A DNA stretch of 64,000 nucleotides from VXPQ01 sp965223485 (GCA_965223485.1 OZ244993.1:1860001-1924000), one strand, 5' to 3'. Shown: positions 42,549 to 51,672, numbered from the stretch's first letter. The notes: generated from the sequence alone by a model not told the origin. A program made the numbers and translations.

Positions 42549-43055
42549 CTATTCTTCGGTAGTCGCGGAGGCATCCGTATCGCTTTCTTTAATCGCCATT
42601 TCCATTTCGTTTGCGGCTTCTTCCAATCCTTCCGCCCCATCAAGCCACGAATCCGTAATAAGTGAATACAACACCTCTCCCATGTCGGGGTCGGCACCCT
42701 CGCTGAGTAATTCTCGTAATTCTTCCACTTTGTTTCGCCAGTCCTCTATCAATTTCTCCGCTTCCACAACTCTCTCGCTCAAATCCTGCGTGTTGTCCTG
42801 CCATTCCGTGAGTTTTTCCTGTAATGCTTCGTCTTCATCCCAATACATCTTTGCCATGTTCCAGCCGCTTATGAAGCCGTCAAATTTTATCGGCTTCCCC
42901 ATTGCCTCAGTAGCCTTTTCCAGTGCTGTCAGGGCTTGTTGTTCTGGTGTCGGCGCCTCTTGCACCTCTTGCGCTATCGCTTCTTGTTGCGATACGCCTA
43001 CGACACAGATAAAAACGCAAAAAGCAATCGCTGTGAAAGTTCGTTTCAATCTCAT
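42549..43055 (-). CDS. Unknown secreted coiled-coil protein
   Basis: 168 residues with a signal peptide (ending AIAQE). GGAG lies ahead of the ATG. The mature sequence is acidic and helical (LTEWQDNTQDLSERVVEAEKL IEDW-type heptads, residues 80-120) and ends in a Glu/Thr-rich tail. No family recognised. It follows a lipoprotein gene on the same strand by 36 bp, so the two are probably one operon at the right end of the accessory region. Confidence 0.55.
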   Translation of the reverse strand: MRLKRTFTAIAFCVFICVVGVSQQEAIAQEVQEAPTPEQQALTALEKATEAMGKPIKFDGFISGWNMAKMYWDEDEALQEKLTEWQDNTQDLSERVVEAEKLIEDWRNKVEELRELLSEGADPDMGEVLYSLITDSWLDGAEGLEEAANEMEMAIKESDTDASATTEE

Positions 43056-43091
43056 GTTGTTATCTCCGTTGTTACTGCATGACGCCGACGT

Positions 43092-43730
43092 TCACAGCGA
43101 AGCGATGGACCGGAGATGCTGTACGCTCGTGATGATTGCCGGGCGATCTTTCTCTCTGTAGCGCACCCCTTCGTCCGTATGACTGAGCCACTCCTCCGCG
43201 TTCCGTATCGCTTCATCGGCCGTCGTTCGGATATGTTCTTCCGTCCAATAGCCATCCAGCACTTGCAGTGCCTCGAAAATCATGTCCGCGTTGGGAGATT
43301 TCACGGAAATCAGCATGTCCGTGTAATACCCGATAGCCTCCGGGGAGGCGTTGTCGTCCTCAAGCAAATAATTCAGCAACTTGTGCGAAATAAATTGTTT
43401 TGCTTCCGATACAATCGCTTCATCCCCGGCAGCTTTTTCGATTATGGCCTGGGTGGCCTTGTACAACTCCTCAGCAGAGATCATGCCATCGGTGTACTGC
43501 CCTTCAAGCTTGAACAACGGCCGCATCACTGTCTCATAAAGACGATCAACTCGTGCTATCTCTTCCTCGTGTCTCGCTTTTTCGTCTCCTTGTTCCGTCG
43601 GCTCGCCGGTATCGGACGAGGATGGGTCTGAGGACACCGTAGCTCTATTGTTGCAACCCACAAGAAGCGTCAGGGCAAGGATCGGTATGTACACGGTCCA
43701 GGCGAGACCGCTAAACGGAAATTTGTTCAT
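43092..43730 (-). CDS. Unknown lipoprotein
   Basis: 212 residues from MNKFPFSGLAWTVYIPILAL, with lipobox LLVGC (Cys26). The upstream ATG at 43751 is excluded because its codons are the Shine-Dalgarno of this start (AGGGAGGAAA). The mature part is helical, with a Ser/Asp/Thr-rich linker after the Cys and segments such as DRLYETVMRPLFKLEGQYTDG. No family recognised. It probably belongs with the 168-residue secreted protein downstream. Confidence 0.6.
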   Translation of the reverse strand: MNKFPFSGLAWTVYIPILALTLLVGCNNRATVSSDPSSSDTGEPTEQGDEKARHEEEIARVDRLYETVMRPLFKLEGQYTDGMISAEELYKATQAIIEKAAGDEAIVSEAKQFISHKLLNYLLEDDNASPEAIGYYTDMLISVKSPNADMIFEALQVLDGYWTEEHIRTTADEAIRNAEEWLSHTDEGVRYREKDRPAIITSVQHLRSIASL

Positions 43731-43890
43731 GGCATTTTCCTCCCTTTTCAAGGTGTATCTTCCTGGTTTGGATTAGCGCATGGGGGAACTTCCAGCCCTG
43801 ATTCAGGCCTTGGCCCAACTGGATACATAAATTATAAGCGATTGAATCCCAGGTTCCCAAGCAGGCAAAAAAACCTCACCTATAGAATAA

Positions 43891-43930
43891 TTGCATAATA
43901 GACCCTATCTTTATGCAAATTATGCATAAT
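43891..43930 (+). promoter_or_regulatory. Palindromes before the LysR-type gene
   Basis: TTGCATAA (43891-43898) and TTATGCAA (43911-43918) are an exact inverted pair, followed immediately by the 12-bp palindrome ATTATGCATAAT (43919-43930), 20 bases before the ATG. Such sites are typical of autoregulation by LysR-type proteins. Confidence 0.5.
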
Positions 43931-43950
43931 TCAATTACTGCGGTCCGATC

Positions 43951-44850
43951 ATGGACACCCAGCACATCCTTTCTTTCGTAGCCGCCGCCGAGGAAAAGAA
44001 CTTCAGCCGCGCTGCCGAACGCGTTTCCCTGACCCAGCCTACGCTGAGTCGTCACATCCAGCGTCTTGAGGAAGAACTGGGCGTGCAGCTGTTCGACCGG
44101 AGCGGTCATGCCGTGGAGTTGACGGGGGCGGGAACGGCGTTTCTGCAGGAAGCCAGGCGTACGCTCGATCAGGTGGAGGCCGCCCGCCGCGAAGCGCTAC
44201 GGGCCGCGCACGGGGAGGAGGGCCGTCTGGTCATCGGGTTCACAGGATATGCCATGTACGGGGTGCTGCCCCGCCTCCTGCGCCGGTTCCGGGAACGTCA
44301 CCCCCGTATTGCCCTCACCCTGCGTGAAATGCAGACGCACGAACAACCGGATGCGCTCCGCCGCCGAACGATCTCCGTAGGGTTTTCCGGCCCCTGCCCC
44401 GAGGATTTTGCGTCCGAGATGGTGGCCCGCGAGGAGGTGCTGCTGGCTTTGCCGGTCCGCCATCCTCTTGCCGGTGCATCCGAAATAGCTTTGGCCGATC
44501 TGGCCGAAGAATCCTTCGTGATGGTGGATCGGTCTTCCGAGCCGGAATTGTTCGACGGCCTCATTGATTTGTGCAGACAGGCGGGATTCGGGCCGCGCAT
44601 TGCGCAGCGGGCAAACCGCATGGGCGTGGCGCTGGGTATGGTGGGAGCAGGCCTGGGCGTGGCCTTTGTGCCTGCTTCGCTGCGGAATCGACCGGGTACG
44701 CAGGATGTGCGGTTCGTGCCGCTTGCCGGTCCCGCACCCCATCTTCTCCTCAGAATGGTGTGGCCGGAAGACGATCCGGATCCTGTGCTTCGCCATTTTG
44801 TGGAAGCGGTTCGTTCCGCGCAGCCATCTGCGCCGTCCCAGTCCCTGTAA
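43951..44850 (+). CDS. LysR-family transcriptional regulator
   Basis: 299 residues. The N-terminal winged helix-turn-helix is typical (FSRAAERVSLTQPTLSRHIQRLEEELGVQLF, residues 18-48), followed by a linker helix and a periplasmic-binding-protein-like effector domain (LVIGFTGYAMYGVLPRLLRRF, MVGAGLGVAFVPASL). It ends 8 bases before the sugar transporter gene, in the same direction, rather than divergently as usual for LysR regulators. It probably controls the operon downstream and itself. Confidence 0.93.
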   Translation: MDTQHILSFVAAAEEKNFSRAAERVSLTQPTLSRHIQRLEEELGVQLFDRSGHAVELTGAGTAFLQEARRTLDQVEAARREALRAAHGEEGRLVIGFTGYAMYGVLPRLLRRFRERHPRIALTLREMQTHEQPDALRRRTISVGFSGPCPEDFASEMVAREEVLLALPVRHPLAGASEIALADLAEESFVMVDRSSEPELFDGLIDLCRQAGFGPRIAQRANRMGVALGMVGAGLGVAFVPASLRNRPGTQDVRFVPLAGPAPHLLLRMVWPEDDPDPVLRHFVEAVRSAQPSAPSQSL

Positions 44851-44858
44851 ACGCCGTC

Positions 44859-46229
44859 ATGTCTCGTTCTTCTTCTCGCTATTTGCTGCGCCTCGCGCTC
44901 ATCGCGTCGCTCGGCGGGTTCCTGTTCGGGTACGACACGGCGGTTATTTCCGGTACGATCGGGTTTGTGAAAGACAAGTTCGGACTGGGTCCGGTCATGG
45001 AGGGATGGTATGTCAGCTCGGCGTTGATAGGGTGCATCCTGGGCGTTTCGGTGGCGGGCTTCCTGAGCGACCGGTTCGGGCGCAAGCGCATTCTGATGCT
45101 GTCCGCCGCGCTGTTTCTGCTTTCCGCGATCGGTTGCGCGTATTCCGGCGGGCATTTCATGCTCATTGTGTACCGGCTCGTGGGCGGGGTGGGCGTTGGT
45201 ATGGCCTCCATGCTGTCTCCACTGTATATTTCTGAAGTTTCGCCGTCTCGCGTTCGCGGGCGCATGGTGTCGATGTACCAGTTGGCCATCACGGTCGGCA
45301 TCCTGTGTTCGTACTTCGTAAATGCCTGGCTGCTGCAGCGGGCGCCCGGCGTGTCCGAAGGCATTTTCGCCGGAAACGAGGTGTGGCGCGGCATGCTCGG
45401 CAGTGAATCCATTCCCGCGTTGCTCTTCCTTGTGTTGCTGTTCATCGTGCCGGAAAGCCCACGCTGGCTGGTGGCCCGGCGCCGTCCCGACGAAGCCCGG
45501 AAGATTCTGGCGCAGGTGGAGGATGCGGAAACCGCCGCCGTTCAGGTCGAGGAAATCGAAACGACGCTGGCCCAGGAGCCGGAATCCTGGAAGCGTATTC
45601 TGGGGCATCGCGGCATCCGGTTTTCTATCCTGCTCGGTGTGAGCCTTGGCTTTCTGACCCAGGTGAGCGGCATCAACGCCATCATTTACTACGGGCCGAG
45701 GATTCTCGAGGAAGCCGGTTTTACGCTGGGTGACGCCTTGGGCGGGCAGGTTGTGATCGGTGTCGTGAATGTTTTGTTTACCCTGGTCGCCATCTGGAAA
45801 ATAGACGACCTCGGCAGAAGGCCGCTCCTCATCGGGGGGGTGTCAGGGCTGGTCGTTTCGCTGCTTGTCATCGGAGCGCTCTTCCAGGTGGGCGCAACGG
45901 AAGGCCCGTGGCTGCTGGTCTTTATTCTGATTTACATCGCCTGCTTTGCCGCGTCGTTCGGCCCGGTCATCTGGGTATTGCTTGCGGAGATGTACCCGAC
46001 GCGCGTGCGGGGGCGGGCCATGTCTGTCGCCACCTTTGCCCTGTGGGGCGGTACGGCGCTCGTGGGGCAGACCGTGCCGTGGCTGCTGGAGACCTTGCAG
46101 CCGAGCGGCACGTTCTGGCTGTTCGCCGTGCTGTGCGCCCCGGCTATCTGGCTCGGCTGGAAGGTGCTGCCGGAAACCAAGGGCAAGAGCCTGGAAGAAA
46201 TTGAAGCCTACTGGATGGGGAGGGGGTAA
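44859..46229 (+). CDS. Sugar porter of the major facilitator superfamily
   Basis: 456 residues from MSRSSSRYLLRLALIASLGG. Twelve membrane segments are expected. The sugar porter marks are all present: GGFLFGYDTAVISG, DRFGRKR, PESPRWLVARRR before the central loop, DDLGRRPLLIGG and PETKGKSLEEIE at the C-terminus. It imports a hexose or related sugar with H+ or Na+. The adjacent SIS and ROK genes indicate that the sugar is phosphorylated after uptake. Confidence 0.93.
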   Translation: MSRSSSRYLLRLALIASLGGFLFGYDTAVISGTIGFVKDKFGLGPVMEGWYVSSALIGCILGVSVAGFLSDRFGRKRILMLSAALFLLSAIGCAYSGGHFMLIVYRLVGGVGVGMASMLSPLYISEVSPSRVRGRMVSMYQLAITVGILCSYFVNAWLLQRAPGVSEGIFAGNEVWRGMLGSESIPALLFLVLLFIVPESPRWLVARRRPDEARKILAQVEDAETAAVQVEEIETTLAQEPESWKRILGHRGIRFSILLGVSLGFLTQVSGINAIIYYGPRILEEAGFTLGDALGGQVVIGVVNVLFTLVAIWKIDDLGRRPLLIGGVSGLVVSLLVIGALFQVGATEGPWLLVFILIYIACFAASFGPVIWVLLAEMYPTRVRGRAMSVATFALWGGTALVGQTVPWLLETLQPSGTFWLFAVLCAPAIWLGWKVLPETKGKSLEEIEAYWMGRG

Positions 46230-46267
46230 ACCGCCGTATACAAGACCTTTTTCACAAGATAGAACCC

Positions 46268-47059
46268 ATGGGATCCGCACAAACCTACTACGACAAAACT
46301 ATCGAACTGCTGGAACGCCTGCGAGATACGCAGCTTCCCCACATCAAGCAGGCCGCCGAGTTGTGCGCCGAGCGCATCGCCAGGGGAGGGCTCGTGTTTC
46401 TATTCGGCGCAGGGCACTCCCGGATGATGTGCGAGGAAATGACCCCGCGGCAAGGCTGCTTTGTGGGCTTCGTGGCGCTCGTGGAGCAAGCTATTTCCAA
46501 TCATTCCTCCATTGTGGGGACGAATGGGCTCCGCGGCCCGCTTTTTCTCGAGAAATATGAGGGCTACGCAGAGGAAATTCTGAAGGGGTTCCATTTTGGC
46601 CCGCATGACGCGTTCATTATCATTTCTACGTCCGGAATTCGCCCGCTCATCGTGGAAATGGCGCTGGGTGCGCAGCGGCGCGGTATGCCGGTGATCGGTA
46701 TCCTGTCTCGGCATCATTGCGAGCAATCCCCCCCGGCCCATTCCTCCGGCAAGAAACTCGTTGATGTCGCCGATGTGGTGCTGGACAACCAGTCCCCTCC
46801 GGGAGATTGCGTGCTGGAGTTGGAAGGGATGGAGTGGCGCACGGGTCCCGTATCCACCGTCACGGGCGGTATGCTGATCAACATGCTGCGCGTGGAGGTG
46901 GCGGAGCGGCTCCTTGCAAAGGGCATTTGCCCGGAGGTGCTACCGAGTCATCAGTTCGTTGGCAACACGAGCGCCGAGGAACAACTGGATCGTTTTTACG
47001 AGGCCTACCGCAAGAGTCTTGCACACATGTATGCCGGGAATAATTCGGAGCATGCCTGA
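46268..47059 (+). CDS. SIS-domain phosphosugar protein (UPF0309-like)
   Basis: 263 residues. The sugar isomerase fold is seen in GGLVFLFGAGHSRMMCEEM (phosphosugar-binding loop), AIIISTSGIRPLIVEMAL and GMPVIGILSRHHCEQ. Related proteins process phosphorylated amino sugars or sugars. It is between the MFS gene and the ROK kinase, and overlaps the kinase start by 8 bases, so the product of the kinase is the likely substrate. Confidence 0.85.
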   Translation: MGSAQTYYDKTIELLERLRDTQLPHIKQAAELCAERIARGGLVFLFGAGHSRMMCEEMTPRQGCFVGFVALVEQAISNHSSIVGTNGLRGPLFLEKYEGYAEEILKGFHFGPHDAFIIISTSGIRPLIVEMALGAQRRGMPVIGILSRHHCEQSPPAHSSGKKLVDVADVVLDNQSPPGDCVLELEGMEWRTGPVSTVTGGMLINMLRVEVAERLLAKGICPEVLPSHQFVGNTSAEEQLDRFYEAYRKSLAHMYAGNNSEHA

Positions 47060-48035
47060 GGGATACGTCATAGGATTCGATGTCGGCGGGACCCGCATCA
47101 AGAGCGGGGCCGTGTCGGCCTCCGGCGAACTGACGGAGCCGGGCATCCGGCCGTCGGGGTTTTCATTGCCGCCCGAGGGGATTCTTGGGGCGATGGTGGA
47201 AGGGACGGAGCGGGTTGCGGAAGCCCTTGGGCGCCGGCCTGCGGCGATCGGACTGGGATTTCCCGGCGCCGTCGATCCGGAATTCGGGAGCGTACTGCTG
47301 CCCGGTAAACTGAAAGTGGAGGGATTCCCCATTGTGCCGCGCCTGATGGAAGCCACGGGCGTTCCGGTCATTGCGGACAACGACGGGCGCTTGTGTATTC
47401 TCGCGGAAGCCCGCTATGGGCTGGCGCAAGGCCGCAAGTGGGTCGTCACGATTACGCTGGGAACCGGCGTAGGATCGGGCGTGATGCTTGACGGCAAGGT
47501 GCTCCGCGATCCCCATCTTATGTTCGGCACCCAGGCAAGCCACATCATTCAGGATGCGCATAGCGACCGGCGCTGCATTACGCGGGGGATGGGTACCGCC
47601 AACATTTTATGCGCGGCGGCGAGCCTCGCCATGATGGCGCGGGATGGCCTTCAGCGCGGCTTGCCGTCGGTGCTCAACGATCTGTATTTCGAGAATCCTC
47701 ATGCCGTCGATTTCGCGGCGGTCATTCGCGGGGTGGAACAGGAAGACGCCTTGTGCCTCGACGTACTGGATCGATGGACGACGGCCCTCGGGTGGTTTCT
47801 GGTCAGTGTGGTGCATATGTATGCCCCCGAAATCATTATCCTTGGAGGCGGGGGCGCGAATGCCGCCGAACATTTTCTGGACCGGGTGCAGACGCACATC
47901 GACGAGCATGTTTTTCGATATCCGCGGGGAAGTTCGGTGCCTGTCGTACTTTCGGAGTTGGGGAATCATGCGGGGGTTCTCGGCGCGGCGGCGCTTGCCT
48001 GGGAACGGGCGGAACGCGCAGGTCCGAGTGAGTGA
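47052..48035 (+). CDS. ROK-family sugar kinase, zinc motif missing
   Basis: 327 residues from MPEGYVIGFDVGGTRIKSG; longer in-frame starts run through the preceding gene. An ATP-dependent sugar kinase: phosphate loop DVGGTRIKSG, AIGLGFPGAVDP, DNDGRLCILAEARYG (catalytic Asp), TLGTGVGSGVMLDGK. The Cys-rich CxCGxxGC zinc site normally found after the HHIIQD-like position is absent: the sequence reads SHIIQDAHSDRRCITRGMG. Members without the zinc site exist, so activity remains possible. The last codons are duplicated downstream of the stop. Confidence 0.85.
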   Translation: MPEGYVIGFDVGGTRIKSGAVSASGELTEPGIRPSGFSLPPEGILGAMVEGTERVAEALGRRPAAIGLGFPGAVDPEFGSVLLPGKLKVEGFPIVPRLMEATGVPVIADNDGRLCILAEARYGLAQGRKWVVTITLGTGVGSGVMLDGKVLRDPHLMFGTQASHIIQDAHSDRRCITRGMGTANILCAAASLAMMARDGLQRGLPSVLNDLYFENPHAVDFAAVIRGVEQEDALCLDVLDRWTTALGWFLVSVVHMYAPEIIILGGGGANAAEHFLDRVQTHIDEHVFRYPRGSSVPVVLSELGNHAGVLGAAALAWERAERAGPSE

Positions 48036-48132
48036 AAGGTCCGGGCGATTGAGAGAGCGCCGGGCGAATGGCAGCCTGGGAACGGGCGGAACGCGCAGGT
48101 CCGGGCGAGTGAAAGCCGGGTGAATGGCAGCC
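47998..48132 (+). repeat. Duplicated 3' end of the ROK gene
   Basis: A 29-bp block (CCTGGGAACGGGCGGAACGC...) at 47998-48026 returns exactly at 48075-48103. A second shared word, GGG(C/T)GAATGGCAGCC, follows each copy (48063 and 48118 regions). The first copy codes for the ROK C-terminus; the second lies in the gap before the amidohydrolase. Confidence 0.8.
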
Positions 48133-48181
48133 CGGGCCCGGTCCGGAAAAGCAAAAGACGATAGCATGGTAAAGAAAAAAA

Positions 48182-49582
48182 ATGAAGCCGAATTTCGTAA
48201 CATCGTCGTATCTGATGGCCTGTTTGTTCATGTTCATGGCGGGAAGCGTTGCCGGACAGGACAGGACCGCGCAGCAGAGTACTATTATGTCCCGCGATGC
48301 TCCCTTGACATCCCGCGATACGCCCTTGATGTCCCGCGACGCTCCCTTGACGCCCCGCGACGCTCCCTTGATATCCCCCGATACGCCCTTGACGTCCCGC
48401 GATGCTCCCTTGGACCTTCTGATTAAGGGTGGGCACGTCATCGACCCGAAAAACGGCGTGGACGGGGTACGCGACGTGGGAATCGCCGGTGGACGGATCG
48501 CCGAGGTTGCTGAGCATATCGATCCCGCGCGCGCGGAGCAGGTGGTGGATGCCTCCGGTCTCTACGTGACGCCCGGACTCATCGACATGCACGCGCATGT
48601 GTTTCACGGCGCCGTGGCCGACAACTACCTGGCGAACAGCTACGGCAGCCTGCCTCCCGACGCCTTCGCCTTCCGGTCCGGCGTGACGACAATCGTGGAT
48701 ACGGGCGGGGCCGGCTGGCGCACCATCCGCACATTCATCGAACAAACGGTAGGTCATGCGGAAACCCGTGTGCTGGCGTTCCTGAATATCGTCGGCCAGG
48801 GGATGAAGGGAGAGCCCATCGAGCAGGACCTGTCCGACATGGACCCCAAACTGACGGCCATGGCTGCCGGGCTACACGCGGATGTGGTCGTGGGCGTGAA
48901 ACTGGCCCATTACCTTGGACGGGACTGGACTCCCGTGGAGCGGGCTGTGGAGGCGGGGCGGCAAGCCGGCATCCCCGTGATGATCGATTTCGGGAGAGCC
49001 GAACCCCCGTTGCCGCTGCGCGAGCTTTTCCTGGATCGCCTTCGCCCCGGCGACATCTTTACCCATGCGTATGCGGCGGTATCGCGCCGCGAAGCCATCG
49101 TGGAGGACGGGGTGCTGCGGCCCTTTGTTCTTGAAGCGGCGGAGCGCGGCATTGTGTTCGATGTGGGGCACGGCGGTGGCAGTTTCTTCTATTCCGTGGC
49201 CGTTCCTGCAACGGAAGCGGGTCTGTGGCCGCATACGATCAGCACGGACCTGCACACCGGCAGCATGAATCATGGCATGAAGGACATGGCGAACGTCATG
49301 TCCAAATTTCTCAATCTCGGCATGCCGCTCGAAGAGGTGATTCGCGCCTCGACCTGGTCCCCGGCGCACGTGATACAGCGGGACGAGTTGGGACATCTGG
49401 ATGTGGGGGCAGAGGCGGATGTGGCTGTGTTTCGGGTCCGTGCGGGAGATTTTGGATTTTGGGATGTGGATGGGTACCGGATGGACGGCGTCCATAAAAT
49501 CGAGGCTGAACTCACGGTGCGGGCGGGCCGCGTCGTGTGGGATCTTAATGGTATTTCCAAAGAGGCATGGGTACAGGAGTAA
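48182..49582 (+). CDS. Amidohydrolase/deacetylase-family metal-dependent hydrolase, exported
   Basis: 466 residues. After a signal peptide (ending AGSVAGQ) comes a linker of six 7-residue repeats of the SRDAPLT type (residues 37-78), then the amidohydrolase fold: DLLIKGGHVIDPKNG, GLYVTPGLIDMHAHVFHG (metal HxH), VTTIVDTGGAGW, GVKLAHYLGRDW, FDVGHGGGSFFY and TISTDLHTGSMNH. The deacetylase-like subgroup hydrolyses amide or acetyl groups of small molecules. Its place after the SIS and ROK genes suggests a role in releasing or deacetylating an amino sugar outside the cytoplasm. That is inference. Confidence 0.85.
   Translation: MKPNFVTSSYLMACLFMFMAGSVAGQDRTAQQSTIMSRDAPLTSRDTPLMSRDAPLTPRDAPLISPDTPLTSRDAPLDLLIKGGHVIDPKNGVDGVRDVGIAGGRIAEVAEHIDPARAEQVVDASGLYVTPGLIDMHAHVFHGAVADNYLANSYGSLPPDAFAFRSGVTTIVDTGGAGWRTIRTFIEQTVGHAETRVLAFLNIVGQGMKGEPIEQDLSDMDPKLTAMAAGLHADVVVGVKLAHYLGRDWTPVERAVEAGRQAGIPVMIDFGRAEPPLPLRELFLDRLRPGDIFTHAYAAVSRREAIVEDGVLRPFVLEAAERGIVFDVGHGGGSFFYSVAVPATEAGLWPHTISTDLHTGSMNHGMKDMANVMSKFLNLGMPLEEVIRASTWSPAHVIQRDELGHLDVGAEADVAVFRVRAGDFGFWDVDGYRMDGVHKIEAELTVRAGRVVWDLNGISKEAWVQE
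48290..48415 (+). repeat. Six 21-bp repeats in the amidohydrolase N-terminus
   Basis: Units start at 48290, 48311, 48332, 48353, 48374 and 48395, each close to TCCCGCGATGCTCCCTTGA followed by two variable bases. They encode SRD(A/T)PLx. The same unit occurs three times at 52427-52489. Confidence 0.92.
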
Positions 49583-50619
49583 CTTTTTACGTAGGGACGT
49601 ACTCGGAGCGGGGGAGCAAGGGCATCTACACCGGGCGATTCGATCCGCAAACCGGTTCGATGCAGATCACCGGTCATGCAGGAGGCATGCAAAACCCTTC
49701 TTTCCTGACGCTTGACGCCTCCGGGAAGTTTTTATATGCGGTCAGCGAGACGCTCGAGTTCGAGGGAGTGTTCGGTGGCGGCTTGCATGCTTTCGGCATC
49801 GACGAAGGCTTGTATCCGATCAATGCGGCGCCCACGCACGGTTCCGATCCGTGCTACGTTGCGCTTACGCCGGACGGGCGGTTCATCCTCGTTTCCAATT
49901 ACAGCAGCGGCAGTCTCGCCGTGTTTGCGGTGCGCGAGGATGGCGGGGTGAGCGAGGCGGTTACCTTCGTGCAGCACAAGGGCGCTTCCGGCGTGAACCC
50001 TGCGCGGCAGGAAGGGCCTCACGCGCATTGCATCGTGCCCGATGCAGCGGGCCGCTATGCGCTCGTGGCCGACCTGGGGCAGGATCGGGTGCTGATTTAC
50101 CGGCTTGATGAAGAGGGCGGTTTGCATTCTGCCGACCAACCCCCGGTCGATCTGGCGCCGGGCGCGGGACCCCGGCATTTCGTGTTCCATCCCGACGGAG
50201 CACGGGCCTTCGTGATCAACGAACTGGGTTCTACGGTGACCGCTTTCGACTGGGACGCCGCACAGGGCAGGCTCACGGAAACGCAGACGATCACTACCTT
50301 GCCGGAGGGTTTTGTCGAGCGCAACGATTCGGCGGATCTGCATGTGCATCCGAACGGGCGATTCCTGTACGGGTCGAACCGGGGCCATGACAGCATCGCT
50401 GCATTCGAAATCACATCGGATGGACTCCGGCCCGTGCAGCACATCCATACCGGGGGGCACTGGCCGCGCAATTTCTGCATATACGATCGCTTCCTGCTGG
50501 TAGCCAACCGGCATACGGACCGCATTGCCGTTTTCGAGATCGACGAGGCCACCGGGAGACTGTCCGCGACCGGCCAGGGGCTTGATATCCCTTCCCCTGT
50601 TTGCATTTGTTTTGCCTGA
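49567..50619 (+). CDS. Lactonase family protein (6-phosphogluconolactonase-like propeller)
   Basis: 350 residues. Seven-bladed propeller of the YkgB/Pgl-like lactonase family: FYVGTYSERGSKGIYTGRF start, NPSFLTLDASGKFLYAVSE, YVALTPDGRFILVSNYSSG, GPHAHCIVPDAAGRYALVADLG, GPRHFVFHPDGARAFVINELG. It hydrolyses a sugar lactone, consistent with an oxidative sugar route. Its start overlaps the amidohydrolase gene by 16 bases (ATG at 49567), so the two are coupled. No signal peptide, so cytoplasmic. Confidence 0.88.
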   Translation: MGTGVTFYVGTYSERGSKGIYTGRFDPQTGSMQITGHAGGMQNPSFLTLDASGKFLYAVSETLEFEGVFGGGLHAFGIDEGLYPINAAPTHGSDPCYVALTPDGRFILVSNYSSGSLAVFAVREDGGVSEAVTFVQHKGASGVNPARQEGPHAHCIVPDAAGRYALVADLGQDRVLIYRLDEEGGLHSADQPPVDLAPGAGPRHFVFHPDGARAFVINELGSTVTAFDWDAAQGRLTETQTITTLPEGFVERNDSADLHVHPNGRFLYGSNRGHDSIAAFEITSDGLRPVQHIHTGGHWPRNFCIYDRFLLVANRHTDRIAVFEIDEATGRLSATGQGLDIPSPVCICFA

Positions 50620-50697
50620 AGGGGTTATGTTTGAGGGGAGCAGGTGTCTATATGCACCCTGTGCTACAACCCATATGCCCTCGAATCCACTCCACCC

Positions 50698-51672
50698 ATG
50701 CATATTTCCTCTGTATTCCCCGCTGCTCCTGCCGGATGCGGCGTTGCGTTGGTAGTCCTGACCACCTCGCTACTCCTCTTCGCCGGATGCGCCCGACAGG
50801 CCGATCCGGATACAATGGATAGTCCGACAGACGAAGCGCCTCCCGTGCTGCACAGTTCGCTGGAAACGATCGACATCGAAACGGGGGAACGCGACGTCGT
50901 GCTCACGCTCCCTGCGCATTTCGAGGCCCCCAATTGGTCGCCCGACGGCACCTATTTCCTGTTCAATTCGGGGGGCAGGATATTTCGGCTGCCGGTGGAA
51001 GGAGGCGAGCCCGAGCTGGTCGACGCCGGATTCGCCGTGCGATCCAATAACGATCACGGCATCTCGCCGGACGGCCAGACACTCATCATCAGCGACAGCG
51101 CGGAAGAGGGGGTATCGATCGTCTACACGCTACCCATCGAAGGAGGCGAGCCGCGTCGCGTGACCGAACACGGTCCGTCCTACTGGCACGGTGTATCGCC
51201 GGACGGCCAGACGCTGGCCTACGTGGGCCGGCGCGACTACGACTACGACATTTATGCGATTTCCGCGGAAGGCGGCGAGGAGACCCGGCTAACGACGGCC
51301 CCGGGGCTGGACGACGGGCCGGATTATTCGCCGGACGGGCGATACATCTACTTTAATTCGGTGCGCACCGGCGCCATGCAGATCTACCGCATGGATGCGA
51401 CGGGCGGTAATGTGGAGCCACTTACTTCGGATCCCTATAACGACTGGTTTCCTCACCCGTCGCCCGATGGGAAGTGGATTGCGTTTCTCTCGTACGAGCC
51501 GGATGTGGAAGGGCACCCGGCCAACAAGGACGTGATGCTGCGGATCATACCGGCGGAGGGCGGCGAACCCCGTGTGCTGGCGAGCCTCTTCGGCGGACAA
51601 GGCACGATTAATGTGCCGTCCTGGGCGCCCGACAGCAAGCGATTTGCGTTCGTCAGTTACAGGCTGGAGTAG
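50698..51672 (+). CDS. WD40-like (PD40/TolB-type) propeller lipoprotein
   Basis: 324 residues from MHISSVFPAAPAGCGVALVV, with lipobox LFAGC (Cys31); an earlier ATG at 50644 spoils the signal. Repeated blades of the form xWSPDGTYFLFNS, GISPDGQTLIISD, GVSPDGQTLAYVG, DYSPDGRYIYFNS and HPSPDGKWIAFLS identify a TolB-like propeller. A binding or scaffold role at the outer membrane is likely; no enzymatic motif. It follows the lactonase by 78 bp and its 3' end overlaps the convergent DUF547 gene by 16 bases. Confidence 0.85.
   Translation: MHISSVFPAAPAGCGVALVVLTTSLLLFAGCARQADPDTMDSPTDEAPPVLHSSLETIDIETGERDVVLTLPAHFEAPNWSPDGTYFLFNSGGRIFRLPVEGGEPELVDAGFAVRSNNDHGISPDGQTLIISDSAEEGVSIVYTLPIEGGEPRRVTEHGPSYWHGVSPDGQTLAYVGRRDYDYDIYAISAEGGEETRLTTAPGLDDGPDYSPDGRYIYFNSVRTGAMQIYRMDATGGNVEPLTSDPYNDWFPHPSPDGKWIAFLSYEPDVEGHPANKDVMLRIIPAEGGEPRVLASLFGGQGTINVPSWAPDSKRFAFVSYRLE

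Noticed and set aside
36115..43940. Phage integrase or attachment repeat in the island
   Set aside because: No tyrosine recombinase motif in any frame near the tRNA, and no second copy of the tRNA 3' end was found by eye.
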